A stretch of 12,264 bases of DNA from Methylococcaceae bacterium (GTDB lineage Bacteria; Pseudomonadota; Gammaproteobacteria; Methylococcales; Methylomonadaceae): contig JAUXDP010000071.1 of the NCBI GenBank assembly GCA_030618325.1, forward strand, positions 1 to 12,264, read 5' to 3'. The translations under genes and the position numbers were made by a program. Of this stretch, positions 1 to 6,651 are shown piece after piece (position 1 is the stretch's first letter; the number at the start of each line of letters is the position of its first letter). The notes under the pieces are model-generated. The model worked only from the letters and a program-made list of their open reading frames with translations, was not told the DNA's origin and ran no database searches.

Positions 1-323
1 GGGAACTGAGAAACTCTCTACAATTGGCAGCCGGATTGTGTAGCAATAATATCATTGATGAGCCTGATATCCAGGTTACCGAACTTCAGCAACTGACTAC
101 ACCCTTGGTAGCACAAGAAAAAACACCCCTTCAGGTGCAAGTCGATTCAATACCAGACGAAAAACCTAATCAGATGGAAGAAATGGAATCTGGATTTATT
201 TCTCGGTTGATAGAAAAGTATAATGGCAATCGAAAACTTATTGCCACTGAAATGAATATTAGCGAGAGAACGCTTTATCGAAAACTTAAGCGATTAAACC
301 TTAGCACCCCGGCAACCGTATGA
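1..323 (+). CDS. Sigma-54-dependent transcriptional activator, C-terminal fragment (5' end outside window)
   Basis: The reading frame is already open at the left edge; complete codons start at base 3 and give ELRNSLQLAAG. The two preceding bases (GG) fit the Arg codon of the VRELRN motif that closes the AAA+ domain of sigma-54 (RpoN) activators. After a polar linker of about 45 residues, the end forms a Fis-type helix-turn-helix (GNRKLIATEMNISERTLYRK), which binds enhancer-like sites. Such proteins use ATP hydrolysis to open sigma-54 promoters. The N-terminal sensory or receiver domain is not visible, so the signal cannot be inferred. The TTG at 24 is an internal Leu codon, not a start. The stop overlaps the HDOD start by 4 bp (ATGA), indicating translational coupling. 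The class is secure; the specific regulator is not identifiable. Confidence 0.9.
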   Translation, partial: ELRNSLQLAAGLCSNNIIDEPDIQVTELQQLTTPLVAQEKTPLQVQVDSIPDEKPNQMEEMESGFISRLIEKYNGNRKLIATEMNISERTLYRKLKRLNLSTPATV

Positions 324-1246
324 TGAATATCAATTTGTTAAAGTGGACCCAATCCACCATTAATCAAGGTATAAGCAGTTTTTCGCCTCCTGCAGATTTG
401 CACCAGTCGATCAGCCAGATTGAAGAATTACCTCCCTTTCCGGCGACAGCAAACCGAATTTTACAATTGGCATCCGATCCTTTAGCTGATGCCAAAAAAC
501 TGTCTGAAATTATAGAATTAGATCTTATCCTAGCCTCCCAGGTTATACGCTGGGCTAGTTCGGCACTGTATGGGTTCCGGGGCAAAATCAGCTCCGTTCA
601 GGATGCTATCACAAAAGTTTTAGGCTTTGATTTTGTCTTTAACCTGGCCTTGGGCCTAGCAGCACTTGCGCCACTGAAATCCCCCATCGATGGCATTATT
701 GGAAGCAAATCATTATGGGTTCAATCCCTGGCCAGCACCCGATTAATGACGAAAATTGCACTAAAAATGCCAGCAGACAAAAGGCCTCCATCACAACACA
801 TCTTGCTGGCCGGATTAATGCATAATATTGGCTTCATTTTGCTGGGACATCAGTTTAGCGACGAATATGCCTATTTAACCAAACTCATCCAAGCCAACCC
901 ATCTCTGGCAATAAATAATATCGAGAATTTCGCATTTGGCTACGATCATGAGCAACTCGGTGCATGGCTGATGCAAACCTGGGATATGCCTAAACCAATT
1001 TCGGATGTCGCCTATCATCACCATAACCCAAATTATCGCGGTGAAAATTACCATCTTAATTTACTGGTTTATCTAAATGATTCCCTGCTCGGTAAAATAG
1101 GTATCGGTGATGCTGCTAATCAGCTGTGTCCTGATAGTGTTTATGAAGAACTTGGTGTCGAGCAAATCGAATGCGAACAACAACTGGATGACCTCGAACA
1201 GGAACTTGAAGGTATTAAGGCAACTGTTGAAGTTTTATTGTCTTGA
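320..1246 (+). CDS. HDOD domain-containing protein
   Basis: This 308-residue soluble protein carries an HDOD domain over roughly residues 30-235. The entry segment around IEELPPFPATANRILQLASDP is typical of the family, followed by helices including LGFDFVFNLALGLAAL. HDOD domains are degenerate relatives of HD phosphohydrolases that generally lack the full metal-binding set and act in signalling. Here the position of the catalytic His-Asp pair reads LMHNIG (His168-Asn169), so hydrolase activity is unlikely. A later His cluster (YHHHNP, about 232-237) remains. The C-terminus (about 277-305) is acidic, Glu/Gln/Leu-rich and probably a short coiled coil. The start overlaps the stop of the sigma-54 activator (ATGA; a second in-frame ATG follows at once), and no clear Shine-Dalgarno is present, so coupled translation is likely. 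Its partner is unknown; a role downstream of the activator is inference. Confidence 0.88.
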   Translation: MMNINLLKWTQSTINQGISSFSPPADLHQSISQIEELPPFPATANRILQLASDPLADAKKLSEIIELDLILASQVIRWASSALYGFRGKISSVQDAITKVLGFDFVFNLALGLAALAPLKSPIDGIIGSKSLWVQSLASTRLMTKIALKMPADKRPPSQHILLAGLMHNIGFILLGHQFSDEYAYLTKLIQANPSLAINNIENFAFGYDHEQLGAWLMQTWDMPKPISDVAYHHHNPNYRGENYHLNLLVYLNDSLLGKIGIGDAANQLCPDSVYEELGVEQIECEQQLDDLEQELEGIKATVEVLLS

Positions 1247-1269
1247 TCTTGGCCTTTTTCTTCACAACC

Positions 1270-1297
1270 CTGTCAATCTTTTTTGCTCTGCTATACT
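1270..1297 (+). promoter_or_regulatory. Predicted sigma-70 extended -10 promoter for the TIGR04073-family gene
   Basis: TATACT at 1292-1297 matches five of six bases of the -10 consensus and is preceded by TG plus one base (1289-1291), which is an extended -10. CTGTCA at 1270-1275 matches four of six bases of the -35 consensus with a 16-bp spacer. Initiation near 1304 would leave a leader of about 83 nt before the ATG at 1387. It lies just after the HDOD stop, so the small gene probably has its own promoter. Prediction from sequence only. Confidence 0.55.
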
Positions 1298-1312
1298 TTA
1301 ATAGATAAGCAA

Positions 1313-1351
1313 CTATTCAGTAATTGCGAAAATCAAGTGTAAGCTGAATAG
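1313..1351. repeat. Inverted repeat in the leader of the TIGR04073-family gene
   Basis: CTATTCAG at 1313-1320 is the exact reverse complement of CTGAATAG at 1344-1351, with a 23-nt spacer; one further pair is possible beyond a mismatch. It lies downstream of the predicted promoter and upstream of the ribosome binding site. It could fold as an 8-bp stem in the leader RNA or be a two-site operator. It is not followed by a U-run directly at the stem base, so a simple terminator is less likely, although a T-run occurs about 8 nt later (1359-1364). Confidence 0.45.
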
Positions 1352-1386
1352 CTACAAATTTTTTAAGCTACCTGCAAGGCCACAAA

Positions 1387-1776
1387 ATGAATAAACACAA
1401 AAGAATTTTACTATCCCTTTTATTAACCAGTTTCTTTATTGCCCATGCACCTGCCAGCAGCGCCAATGAAACTGAAGATAATTATAACGAACAAGTAAAA
1501 ACCAAAGCCCTTAGTGGCTTGGCCAATATTGGCGCAGGTATTCTTGAAATACCTAAAAATGTTATAAATATCAGTAATGATACTAATGTTGTCTGGGGTC
1601 TTGTTGGCGGAGCGCCATATGGTGGCTTGATAATGCTTGGACGGGTAGCATCAGGTCTTGCAGACTTGGTAACCTGCTTTATTCCTACAACGCCTATTAC
1701 TAATCCAGTCTATGTTTGGGATGATTTTGACAAAAATACTACTTTCGGTGATGGGCTTCGATTAGAAGACCGCTAG
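1387..1776 (+). CDS. Secreted TIGR04073-family protein (exosortase system-associated family)
   Basis: This 129-residue protein has a basic N-terminus (MNKHKR), a hydrophobic stretch to about residue 18, and a likely signal peptidase site after ASSA at residue 26. The mature part carries the pattern I recognise from TIGR04073: GLANIGAGILEIPKNVIN (44-61), a Gly-rich GLVGGAPYGG (71-80), RVASGLADLVTCFIPT (86-101) and PVYVWDDFD (107-115). The family is named for co-occurrence with exosortase/PEP-CTERM systems; its biochemical function is not known. Product location should be periplasm or envelope. The start is well supported: AAGG at 1376-1379 sits 7 nt before the ATG. The gene has its own predicted promoter and converges on the CHASE2 gene with a 26-bp gap. 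No exosortase or PEP-CTERM protein lies in this window. Family assignment is by remembered motif pattern, not a search. Confidence 0.8.
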   Translation: MNKHKRILLSLLLTSFFIAHAPASSANETEDNYNEQVKTKALSGLANIGAGILEIPKNVINISNDTNVVWGLVGGAPYGGLIMLGRVASGLADLVTCFIPTTPITNPVYVWDDFDKNTTFGDGLRLEDR

Positions 1777-1802
1777 GCGGCTATCCGGGAATAAAGAACC
1801 TC

Positions 1803-4655
1803 CTAGTCGACATCGGTTAACACCTGCTTTTCTAATAACAGGCTGCTCAATTTTTCTGCTTTGAGTGGCCTGTCAAAGTAAAAACCCTGACCAATATCAG
1901 CATCATGTTTTATCAAATACGTTAACTGATCTTGGGTTTCAACGCCTTCTGCCACAACCTGCATTTTCATTTTATGGGCCATTACAATAATGGCTTCCAC
2001 TATGCTGGCATCATCTGGGTTGGAAAATAGATTGTCTATAAACGATTTATCAATTTTCAATTTATCAATTGGAAAACGCTTAAGATAGTTGAGTGAGGAA
2101 TAACCCATCCCAAAATCATCAAGGGCTACAGAAATACCTACGGCTTTTAACTCTTCCAATATTTTGGCAGCCTGGTCAACATCCTTCATCATTAAGCTTT
2201 CAGTCACTTCAACAAGTAAATCCCCTGGCTCAATCGAGTATTTGTTAATACATTCAGTAAACATTGCCACCAGGTCTTTTTGCAAAAATTGGCGTGGTGA
2301 TAAATTGACAGCAACCTGAATCTTCGATATACCCAGTCCTCGCCAAACTTGTATCTGCTGACAAACTGATTCTACTAACCACGCTCCGATAGGAATAATT
2401 AAACCAACATCTTCGGCCAGACCAATAAATTTGGTAGGGAGAACAAGCCCCTTTGTGCTATGCCGCCATCTTAACAAGGCTTCTACACTAATAATCATAT
2501 TGGTTTTCAAGTCAATTTGCGGCTGATAATAAACTTCGAAATCACCTTGGGAAAGGGCATCGCGCAATTGTTTTTCCAATTCCAGTCGTTCGCGGGCACT
2601 GTCATTAAATCCCTTGGAATAAAAACTAAAAGCATTTCGCCCACTATCCTTAACCCCGTACATGGCTGCATCAGCTCTGGCCAGCAAGCCATCTGCAGTT
2701 TCACCATCTTTTGGAAATAAACTGATGCCAATACTGGGGGTAACAAAAACTTCCTGATCGAATATGTTAAAAGGCTGAGACGAATTATAGATAATTTTTT
2801 CTGCTATCTCGACAACATACTCTTCATGTGCCAAGTTCTCCAGCATGATAACGAATTCATCTCCACCCCATCGCGCCGTAGTATCAACTTGCCGGACACT
2901 TTCCTGCAACCTCTTGGCGATCTCTTTTAACAAAAGATCACCGCCAGTATGACCTAAACCGTCATTGACTTTTTTAAAGCCATCCAGATCGATGAATAAA
3001 ATAGCAATATGTTTTCCAGATCGACCCGCCACATTAATAGCTTGTGTTAACCGATCATGCATGAGGACACGATTGGGTAATTCAGTCAAGGAATCATGCG
3101 TGGCAATATGAGCCATACGCTGACTGATATTAAGCATGTCTGTTAAATCACTAATCCCATAAACAATTCCGGAGATTACTCCGGAACGATCATGCACCGG
3201 ATTGGCTGATAATTGCACTGCATGCTTTTTTCCCGAAGAGTCAATTAAACATTCGATCTGAGCCTTATTAAACACATCTGCATGAATGGAGTTTCGGGTA
3301 ATTACATTATAAAGTTGATTGCATTCTTCGGATTTCTTTATAGGAAATACCATTTCAAAACGCTGCCCTTTCGCTTTTGTTAATGAATGTCCAACCAAAT
3401 TTTCCGCAGCCGGATTCATAAATTCAATATTGCCTTGCTTATCAGTCGTAACTACCGCATCGCCTATCGCTAATAGAGTAGCATTGGCTTGTTGTTTTTC
3501 TTGAAACAGCATTTGCGAAACAACATCCAGATGCCTGCTACTCCATAGTAAATACCCCAGCGATAAGGTTAAAATAACTGCTGCCGGCTCAAACCACAAG
3601 TGGTGAACAAATAAAAGAAAGCAACTGATTGAAAAACTTAGCAAGATAAAAAATATAGCTATGAACAACGTGCTCCAGCCAGATAAAAAAAATCGGTAAG
3701 AATAAACCGGAAAAAAGACCAATACTATTGTTAACAACAAAGCCCATAACCGGTTGAGGGGTAAAATAGGTTTCTGTTGCAACAACATATCCAAAGCATT
3801 GGCATTAAATTCCACCCCAGACATTAATTCAGAACTACTGGACACAGAAGTGGCAAATCGAGCACCTAATCCAGTAGCATTCAGTCCAACCAAAACATAT
3901 TTACCATAAAGCTTTTTTCTGAGCTTTTCTGACCTTAATACATCTATATACGATAAGGCTTGATAATGTCCCGCAGAGCCTGAAAATGGGATACGTACAA
4001 AGTGAGTAAAAGGAGTAAATTTTTCTGCTTCTGGATAACCAAGTCCTTGCTCAGTTACCACCGTATGTTTCGAGTTAGCAGTACCAATATTCATCAAAGC
4101 TTTTGCAAAGGCAGGAATATGAATAGCCGAATTGATATTTGCATGTAAATGTATGCCTCTAGCCACCCCAGCTTTACTGAGATTAACATTGACATGCCCC
4201 AGTAATGCTGCTGCTTCTGCCAATTCAGGAATAGGTAACCTGACTTTTACATCTGAAGCCACCTCGGCCATCTCTATTACCCCAGGCAAAACGGTTCGGC
4301 CATTAAGTTGAATAGCTTTTGCCAAACGTACATCCGCTTCAGGTTCGTCATGATCAGGGTCTAAGAAAAGAATATCCAGGCCAATTGCACGCACTTCAGC
4401 TTCAGTCAATTTATCAATAAATTCAGTATGAATATTGCGCGACCACGGCCATCGCCCCAAGCTTTCAAGACTGCGATCATCAATAGTAATGATCACAATT
4501 TCAGGATTTACTTCTCTGGCAAAAAACTTTGACTGGAAATCGAAAACCATATCATTCCAGTGTTGGAATCCACCAAACCATTGTATCCCCGCCGCCATCA
4601 AAGCCAGCAAGAATGCAAAGGCCATCGAGTGTAAATGGGTGGATAAATATTTCAC
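1803..4655 (-). CDS. CHASE2-PAS-GGDEF-EAL membrane protein (c-di-GMP synthase/phosphodiesterase)
   Basis: This 950-residue inner-membrane sensor enzyme has, in order: a transmembrane helix (about 9-27); a periplasmic CHASE2 domain (about 35-295; VIITIDDRSLESLGRWPW is typical); three transmembrane helices (about 302-372); a PAS domain (about 387-505); GGDEF (about 510-680); and EAL (about 690-940). GGDEF is intact (597-601), and an RxxD inhibitory site (RQVD, 588-591) lies five residues upstream, so diguanylate cyclase activity with product feedback is plausible. EAL keeps EALLRW (725-730), NLSPRQF, EVTES, LDDFG (845-849), KID (867-869) and AEGVET (902-907), as expected for an active phosphodiesterase; loop 6 reads DDFGMG rather than the usual DDFGTG. 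The start is a GTG 6 bp after the stop of the LysM-FecR gene, with no clear Shine-Dalgarno, which suggests coupling. An in-frame ATG at residue 11 is the alternative start. The ligand is unknown. Confidence 0.95.
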   Translation of the reverse strand: MKYLSTHLHSMAFAFLLALMAAGIQWFGGFQHWNDMVFDFQSKFFAREVNPEIVIITIDDRSLESLGRWPWSRNIHTEFIDKLTEAEVRAIGLDILFLDPDHDEPEADVRLAKAIQLNGRTVLPGVIEMAEVASDVKVRLPIPELAEAAALLGHVNVNLSKAGVARGIHLHANINSAIHIPAFAKALMNIGTANSKHTVVTEQGLGYPEAEKFTPFTHFVRIPFSGSAGHYQALSYIDVLRSEKLRKKLYGKYVLVGLNATGLGARFATSVSSSSELMSGVEFNANALDMLLQQKPILPLNRLWALLLTIVLVFFPVYSYRFFLSGWSTLFIAIFFILLSFSISCFLLFVHHLWFEPAAVILTLSLGYLLWSSRHLDVVSQMLFQEKQQANATLLAIGDAVVTTDKQGNIEFMNPAAENLVGHSLTKAKGQRFEMVFPIKKSEECNQLYNVITRNSIHADVFNKAQIECLIDSSGKKHAVQLSANPVHDRSGVISGIVYGISDLTDMLNISQRMAHIATHDSLTELPNRVLMHDRLTQAINVAGRSGKHIAILFIDLDGFKKVNDGLGHTGGDLLLKEIAKRLQESVRQVDTTARWGGDEFVIMLENLAHEEYVVEIAEKIIYNSSQPFNIFDQEVFVTPSIGISLFPKDGETADGLLARADAAMYGVKDSGRNAFSFYSKGFNDSARERLELEKQLRDALSQGDFEVYYQPQIDLKTNMIISVEALLRWRHSTKGLVLPTKFIGLAEDVGLIIPIGAWLVESVCQQIQVWRGLGISKIQVAVNLSPRQFLQKDLVAMFTECINKYSIEPGDLLVEVTESLMMKDVDQAAKILEELKAVGISVALDDFGMGYSSLNYLKRFPIDKLKIDKSFIDNLFSNPDDASIVEAIIVMAHKMKMQVVAEGVETQDQLTYLIKHDADIGQGFYFDRPLKAEKLSSLLLEKQVLTDVD

Positions 4656-4661
4656 AGTGAG

Positions 4662-6305
4662 CTATAGGGCAATTAAAGCGAATAAAGGTAACAACACCAG
4701 AAACCAGTACAGATCCATTCCCGGCACCTCAATAACTTGAGGAACACCAAAAGGACCGATAAACCCATCAGGATCAATAGTCCGAATACGAACAAAATAT
4801 TCACCACTATCAGGCATAGGCAACTCCAATTTGGGCTCTTCTATTTGTTCATCAACGAGAAGCACCGTAAAGTTTTCATCTTCTGCCATCTGGACTTGAT
4901 ATTTTTGTCCCGGCAAACCTTTTCGAAAGCGTAAAACTAAGTTTTCATTCTCAAAGTCAGGTGTTTCAATTTTCGGTGCAGGCAGAATTCTTCGTAACAT
5001 TTGTGGATCGCTAAAAGGCCCATCACCCTCCTGGTCAATTGCGGCCACTCGCCAGTAGAACTTGCCTATTTTTAAAGGCTTTTCAAGCGTTAATCCTGTT
5101 TCTGTATTATTGCTGATATTCACCAAAACCTCAGTAAAGTCTTTGGTTTCGGCAACCTGAAAATGATAGCCTTGATTTGCTTTATTCTCAGCCCATTTAA
5201 AAGTTGGAGCCTCCTCGAGAATACCTTCTCCCGGCTTTGGTTCGAGCAAAAATGGCGGTTCAGGTAGGGCATTTAGAACAAACGGAAATTGTGAATTTTT
5301 TCCTTCCAGACCATTCTTATCAATTCCACGTACACGCATTTGATACTTGCCATCCGGCAAATCAACTGTTCTGATCATTGCCGATGAAAAGGGTTTATTG
5401 AATAATAAATTGTCGAACTGAGGTGTGTCTGAGATTTGCACTCGATACCCTTGATCTTTCGGTAAGTCCATTAATTTTAATTGCACGGGGACTCGTTCTA
5501 ATAGCCTGGGAACGTCTTCTATGCTTGGTGGATCGAGTAACTTAACAGGAGGAATCGGCTCACGATCAACAGCTGCAATAGTTCCAAACCCATGGGGAAT
5601 TAACAATGCTTTATCACTACTACTTACCAACACGCCCCCTTCAAGTACTTCTGTTTTTGATGTTTCATTTTGTGGTTCAGCACTAACCCGGTAATCAGTA
5701 CCACGAACCGAAGTCACTGAAACGGGAGTACTAATTATAAAGTGGTTAGCTGTGTCCTTTCTTGGAGTAACCTGCGTTTCCAGTCGGCCTTGCTTAAGAT
5801 ACAATCTGGAATCAGTCAAACCTGTATATTCGTAACCCCCTAGAAATTGGACTTTCAATTCACTGTTTTCTTCAAGCGAAAGTCGAGTGCCATCAATAAA
5901 ACCCAGTACGACTGATGAATTTTCTCCGGTACGAATGGTATCTCCTACAATGACCAATACGCCAGAAATCAACTTGGAGGAATCGCCAGTTTTCTCATCG
6001 ATTAATTCCGCCTGCCCGCGTATATTTTCAACACGAACCAGCATCGGAAAACTGCGCAACCATTTTGCCGGAATTCTGATTTCAGTACCGGGCGACATTT
6101 GCCATGGATCTTGAATATTATTCAGCTTTTGAACTTTTTTTACATAAGAAATATTCTTTAAATAGTCGACGGTCAAATCCCAAAGGTTATCGCCTTCCTT
6201 AACCGAATAAACCCAATCATCAGAGAAAACTTTAGGTGAACTTGTTGAAACAAACAAACAAACAGCGAAAACAATAGCGTGGGCAACGCCAAGACGATTA
6301 TGCAT
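4662..6305 (-). CDS. LysM-FecR domain protein with fibronectin-like repeats
   Basis: This 547-residue exported protein has a hydrophobic signal segment (about 7-22, followed by SSPKVFS). A LysM domain follows (about 32-80: YSVKEGDNLWDLTVDYL to PGTEIRIP), which should bind peptidoglycan. A FecR domain spans about 115-225 (GDTIRTGENSSVVLGFIDGT, then STPVSVTSVRGTDYRV). Three repeats of roughly 85-95 residues occupy about 270-527, each with a YRVQ/FQVA/YQVQ strand and a YQMRVRGID/FYWRVAAID/YFVRIRTID strand, resembling fibronectin type III. The C-terminus ends in a hydrophobic segment (531-547, LYWFLVLLPLFALIAL) with no charged tail, perhaps a membrane anchor. FecR domains are best known as periplasmic regulators of sigma factors, but none is adjacent here. 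It is instead followed 6 bp later by the CHASE2 c-di-GMP enzyme, suggesting it senses or scaffolds envelope state for that partner. The ATG start has only a weak upstream AAAGG. Confidence 0.92.
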   Translation of the reverse strand: MHNRLGVAHAIVFAVCLFVSTSSPKVFSDDWVYSVKEGDNLWDLTVDYLKNISYVKKVQKLNNIQDPWQMSPGTEIRIPAKWLRSFPMLVRVENIRGQAELIDEKTGDSSKLISGVLVIVGDTIRTGENSSVVLGFIDGTRLSLEENSELKVQFLGGYEYTGLTDSRLYLKQGRLETQVTPRKDTANHFIISTPVSVTSVRGTDYRVSAEPQNETSKTEVLEGGVLVSSSDKALLIPHGFGTIAAVDREPIPPVKLLDPPSIEDVPRLLERVPVQLKLMDLPKDQGYRVQISDTPQFDNLLFNKPFSSAMIRTVDLPDGKYQMRVRGIDKNGLEGKNSQFPFVLNALPEPPFLLEPKPGEGILEEAPTFKWAENKANQGYHFQVAETKDFTEVLVNISNNTETGLTLEKPLKIGKFYWRVAAIDQEGDGPFSDPQMLRRILPAPKIETPDFENENLVLRFRKGLPGQKYQVQMAEDENFTVLLVDEQIEEPKLELPMPDSGEYFVRIRTIDPDGFIGPFGVPQVIEVPGMDLYWFLVLLPLFALIAL

Positions 6306-6422
6306 ACTCAGATAGCCTTTTCAATTATTAATTAAAATTCCCACAAGTTTAAGTAGAAAAAACAAGATCTTTCCTTCTGCCCTGAAATACAATAATCATA
6401 ACCCTCTTATGGAGCTTTTAAT

Positions 6423-6442
6423 GCATCAAATCTAATTGATGC
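6423..6442. repeat. Near-perfect palindrome, possible operator
   Basis: GCATCAA (6423-6429) and TTGATGC (6436-6442) are exact reverse complements separated by 6 bp. Extending inwards gives 9-bp arms with a single mismatch and a 2-bp centre. The size and symmetry suit a dimeric DNA-binding protein. It sits between divergent promoters, about 90 bp upstream of the -35 of aas. It could instead be a short RNA hairpin. The binding protein is unknown. Confidence 0.4.
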
Positions 6443-6518
6443 CAATCTAACAGCAAAGCTTAGCATACGCAACTGGATTTAATGGAAATATTTCACATAG
6501 TTTGAGGAGTTTTCAGCA

Positions 6519-6575
6519 ATGAAAATATTAATTGAACTTTGTTTAATTAACACATATACTCTACCGCATCGTTAA
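6519..6575 (+). CDS. Possible 18-codon small ORF upstream of aas
   Basis: An ATG at 6519 follows GAGGAG (6504-6509) with 9-nt spacing, the strongest Shine-Dalgarno-like match in this intergenic region. It opens an 18-codon frame (MKILIELCLINTYTLPHR) ending in TAA. However, the predicted aas promoter lies inside it, so it would need a separate upstream promoter, which I could not find. It has no residue run of the kind seen in attenuation leader peptides. It may be chance; conservation would decide. Confidence 0.2.
   Translation: MKILIELCLINTYTLPHR
6532..6560 (+). promoter_or_regulatory. Predicted sigma-70 promoter of aas-lplT
   Basis: TTGAAC (6532-6537) and TATACT (6555-6560) are separated by exactly 17 bp. 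They match four of six and five of six consensus bases. Initiation near 6567 gives a leader of about 85 nt before the aas ATG at 6652. This is the best promoter-like pair upstream of the operon. Confidence 0.6.
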
Positions 6576-6588
6576 AATAACTAAATAA

Positions 6589-6617
6589 ATTTCCCCGCCT
6601 CCGGGACAGCGGGAAAT
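6589..6617 (+). promoter_or_regulatory. Hairpin in the 5' leader of aas
   Basis: ATTTCCCCGC (6589-6598) pairs with GCGGGAAAT (6609-6617), leaving one bulged C and a 10-nt loop. The stem is notably GC-rich for this AT-rich leader and lies about 20 nt downstream of the predicted transcription start, 34 nt before the ATG. No U-run follows, so it is not a canonical terminator; it may stabilise the mRNA or be a regulator site. Confidence 0.4.
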
Positions 6618-6651
6618 ATATGCAGCTAAATCAGAAATAGAGAATTCAAAA

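Larger units (their letters stand above)
6306..6651. other. Divergent intergenic region between the LysM-FecR gene and aas
   Basis: This 346-bp AT-rich region separates two divergent transcription units. It contains a near-palindrome (6423-6442), an 18-codon open frame with a good Shine-Dalgarno (6519-6575), a consensus-like rightward sigma-70 promoter (6532-6560) and a leader hairpin (6589-6617). I could not identify a convincing leftward promoter for the LysM-FecR gene. A TATGAT lies on the minus strand, but without a good -35. No tRNA or known riboswitch pattern was seen. Confidence 0.6.

Noticed and set aside
24..26. TTG at 24 as the start of a separate 99-residue gene
   Set aside because: The frame is open to the window edge and encodes the VRELRN motif of a sigma-54 activator, so this is an internal codon of a longer gene.
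1298..1386. c-di-GMP riboswitch in the leader of the TIGR04073-family gene
   Set aside because: None of the conserved GEMM sequence blocks is recognisable; only a simple inverted repeat is present.
1770..1780. CCGC-TAG-GCGG hairpin at the end of the TIGR04073-family gene as a terminator
   Set aside because: The stem is only 4 bp, spans the stop codon and is not followed by a T-run on either strand.
4653..4664. LysM-FecR and CHASE2 genes as one frameshifted fusion gene
   Set aside because: Each has a complete domain set, its own N-terminal hydrophobic segment and its own stop/start, with a 6-bp gap; two coupled genes explain this better.
4662..4740. C-terminal end of the LysM-FecR protein as a PEP-CTERM sorting signal
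   Set aside because: There is a VP before a hydrophobic stretch, but no Pro-Glu-Pro motif and no basic cluster after the helix, both of which the signal requires.
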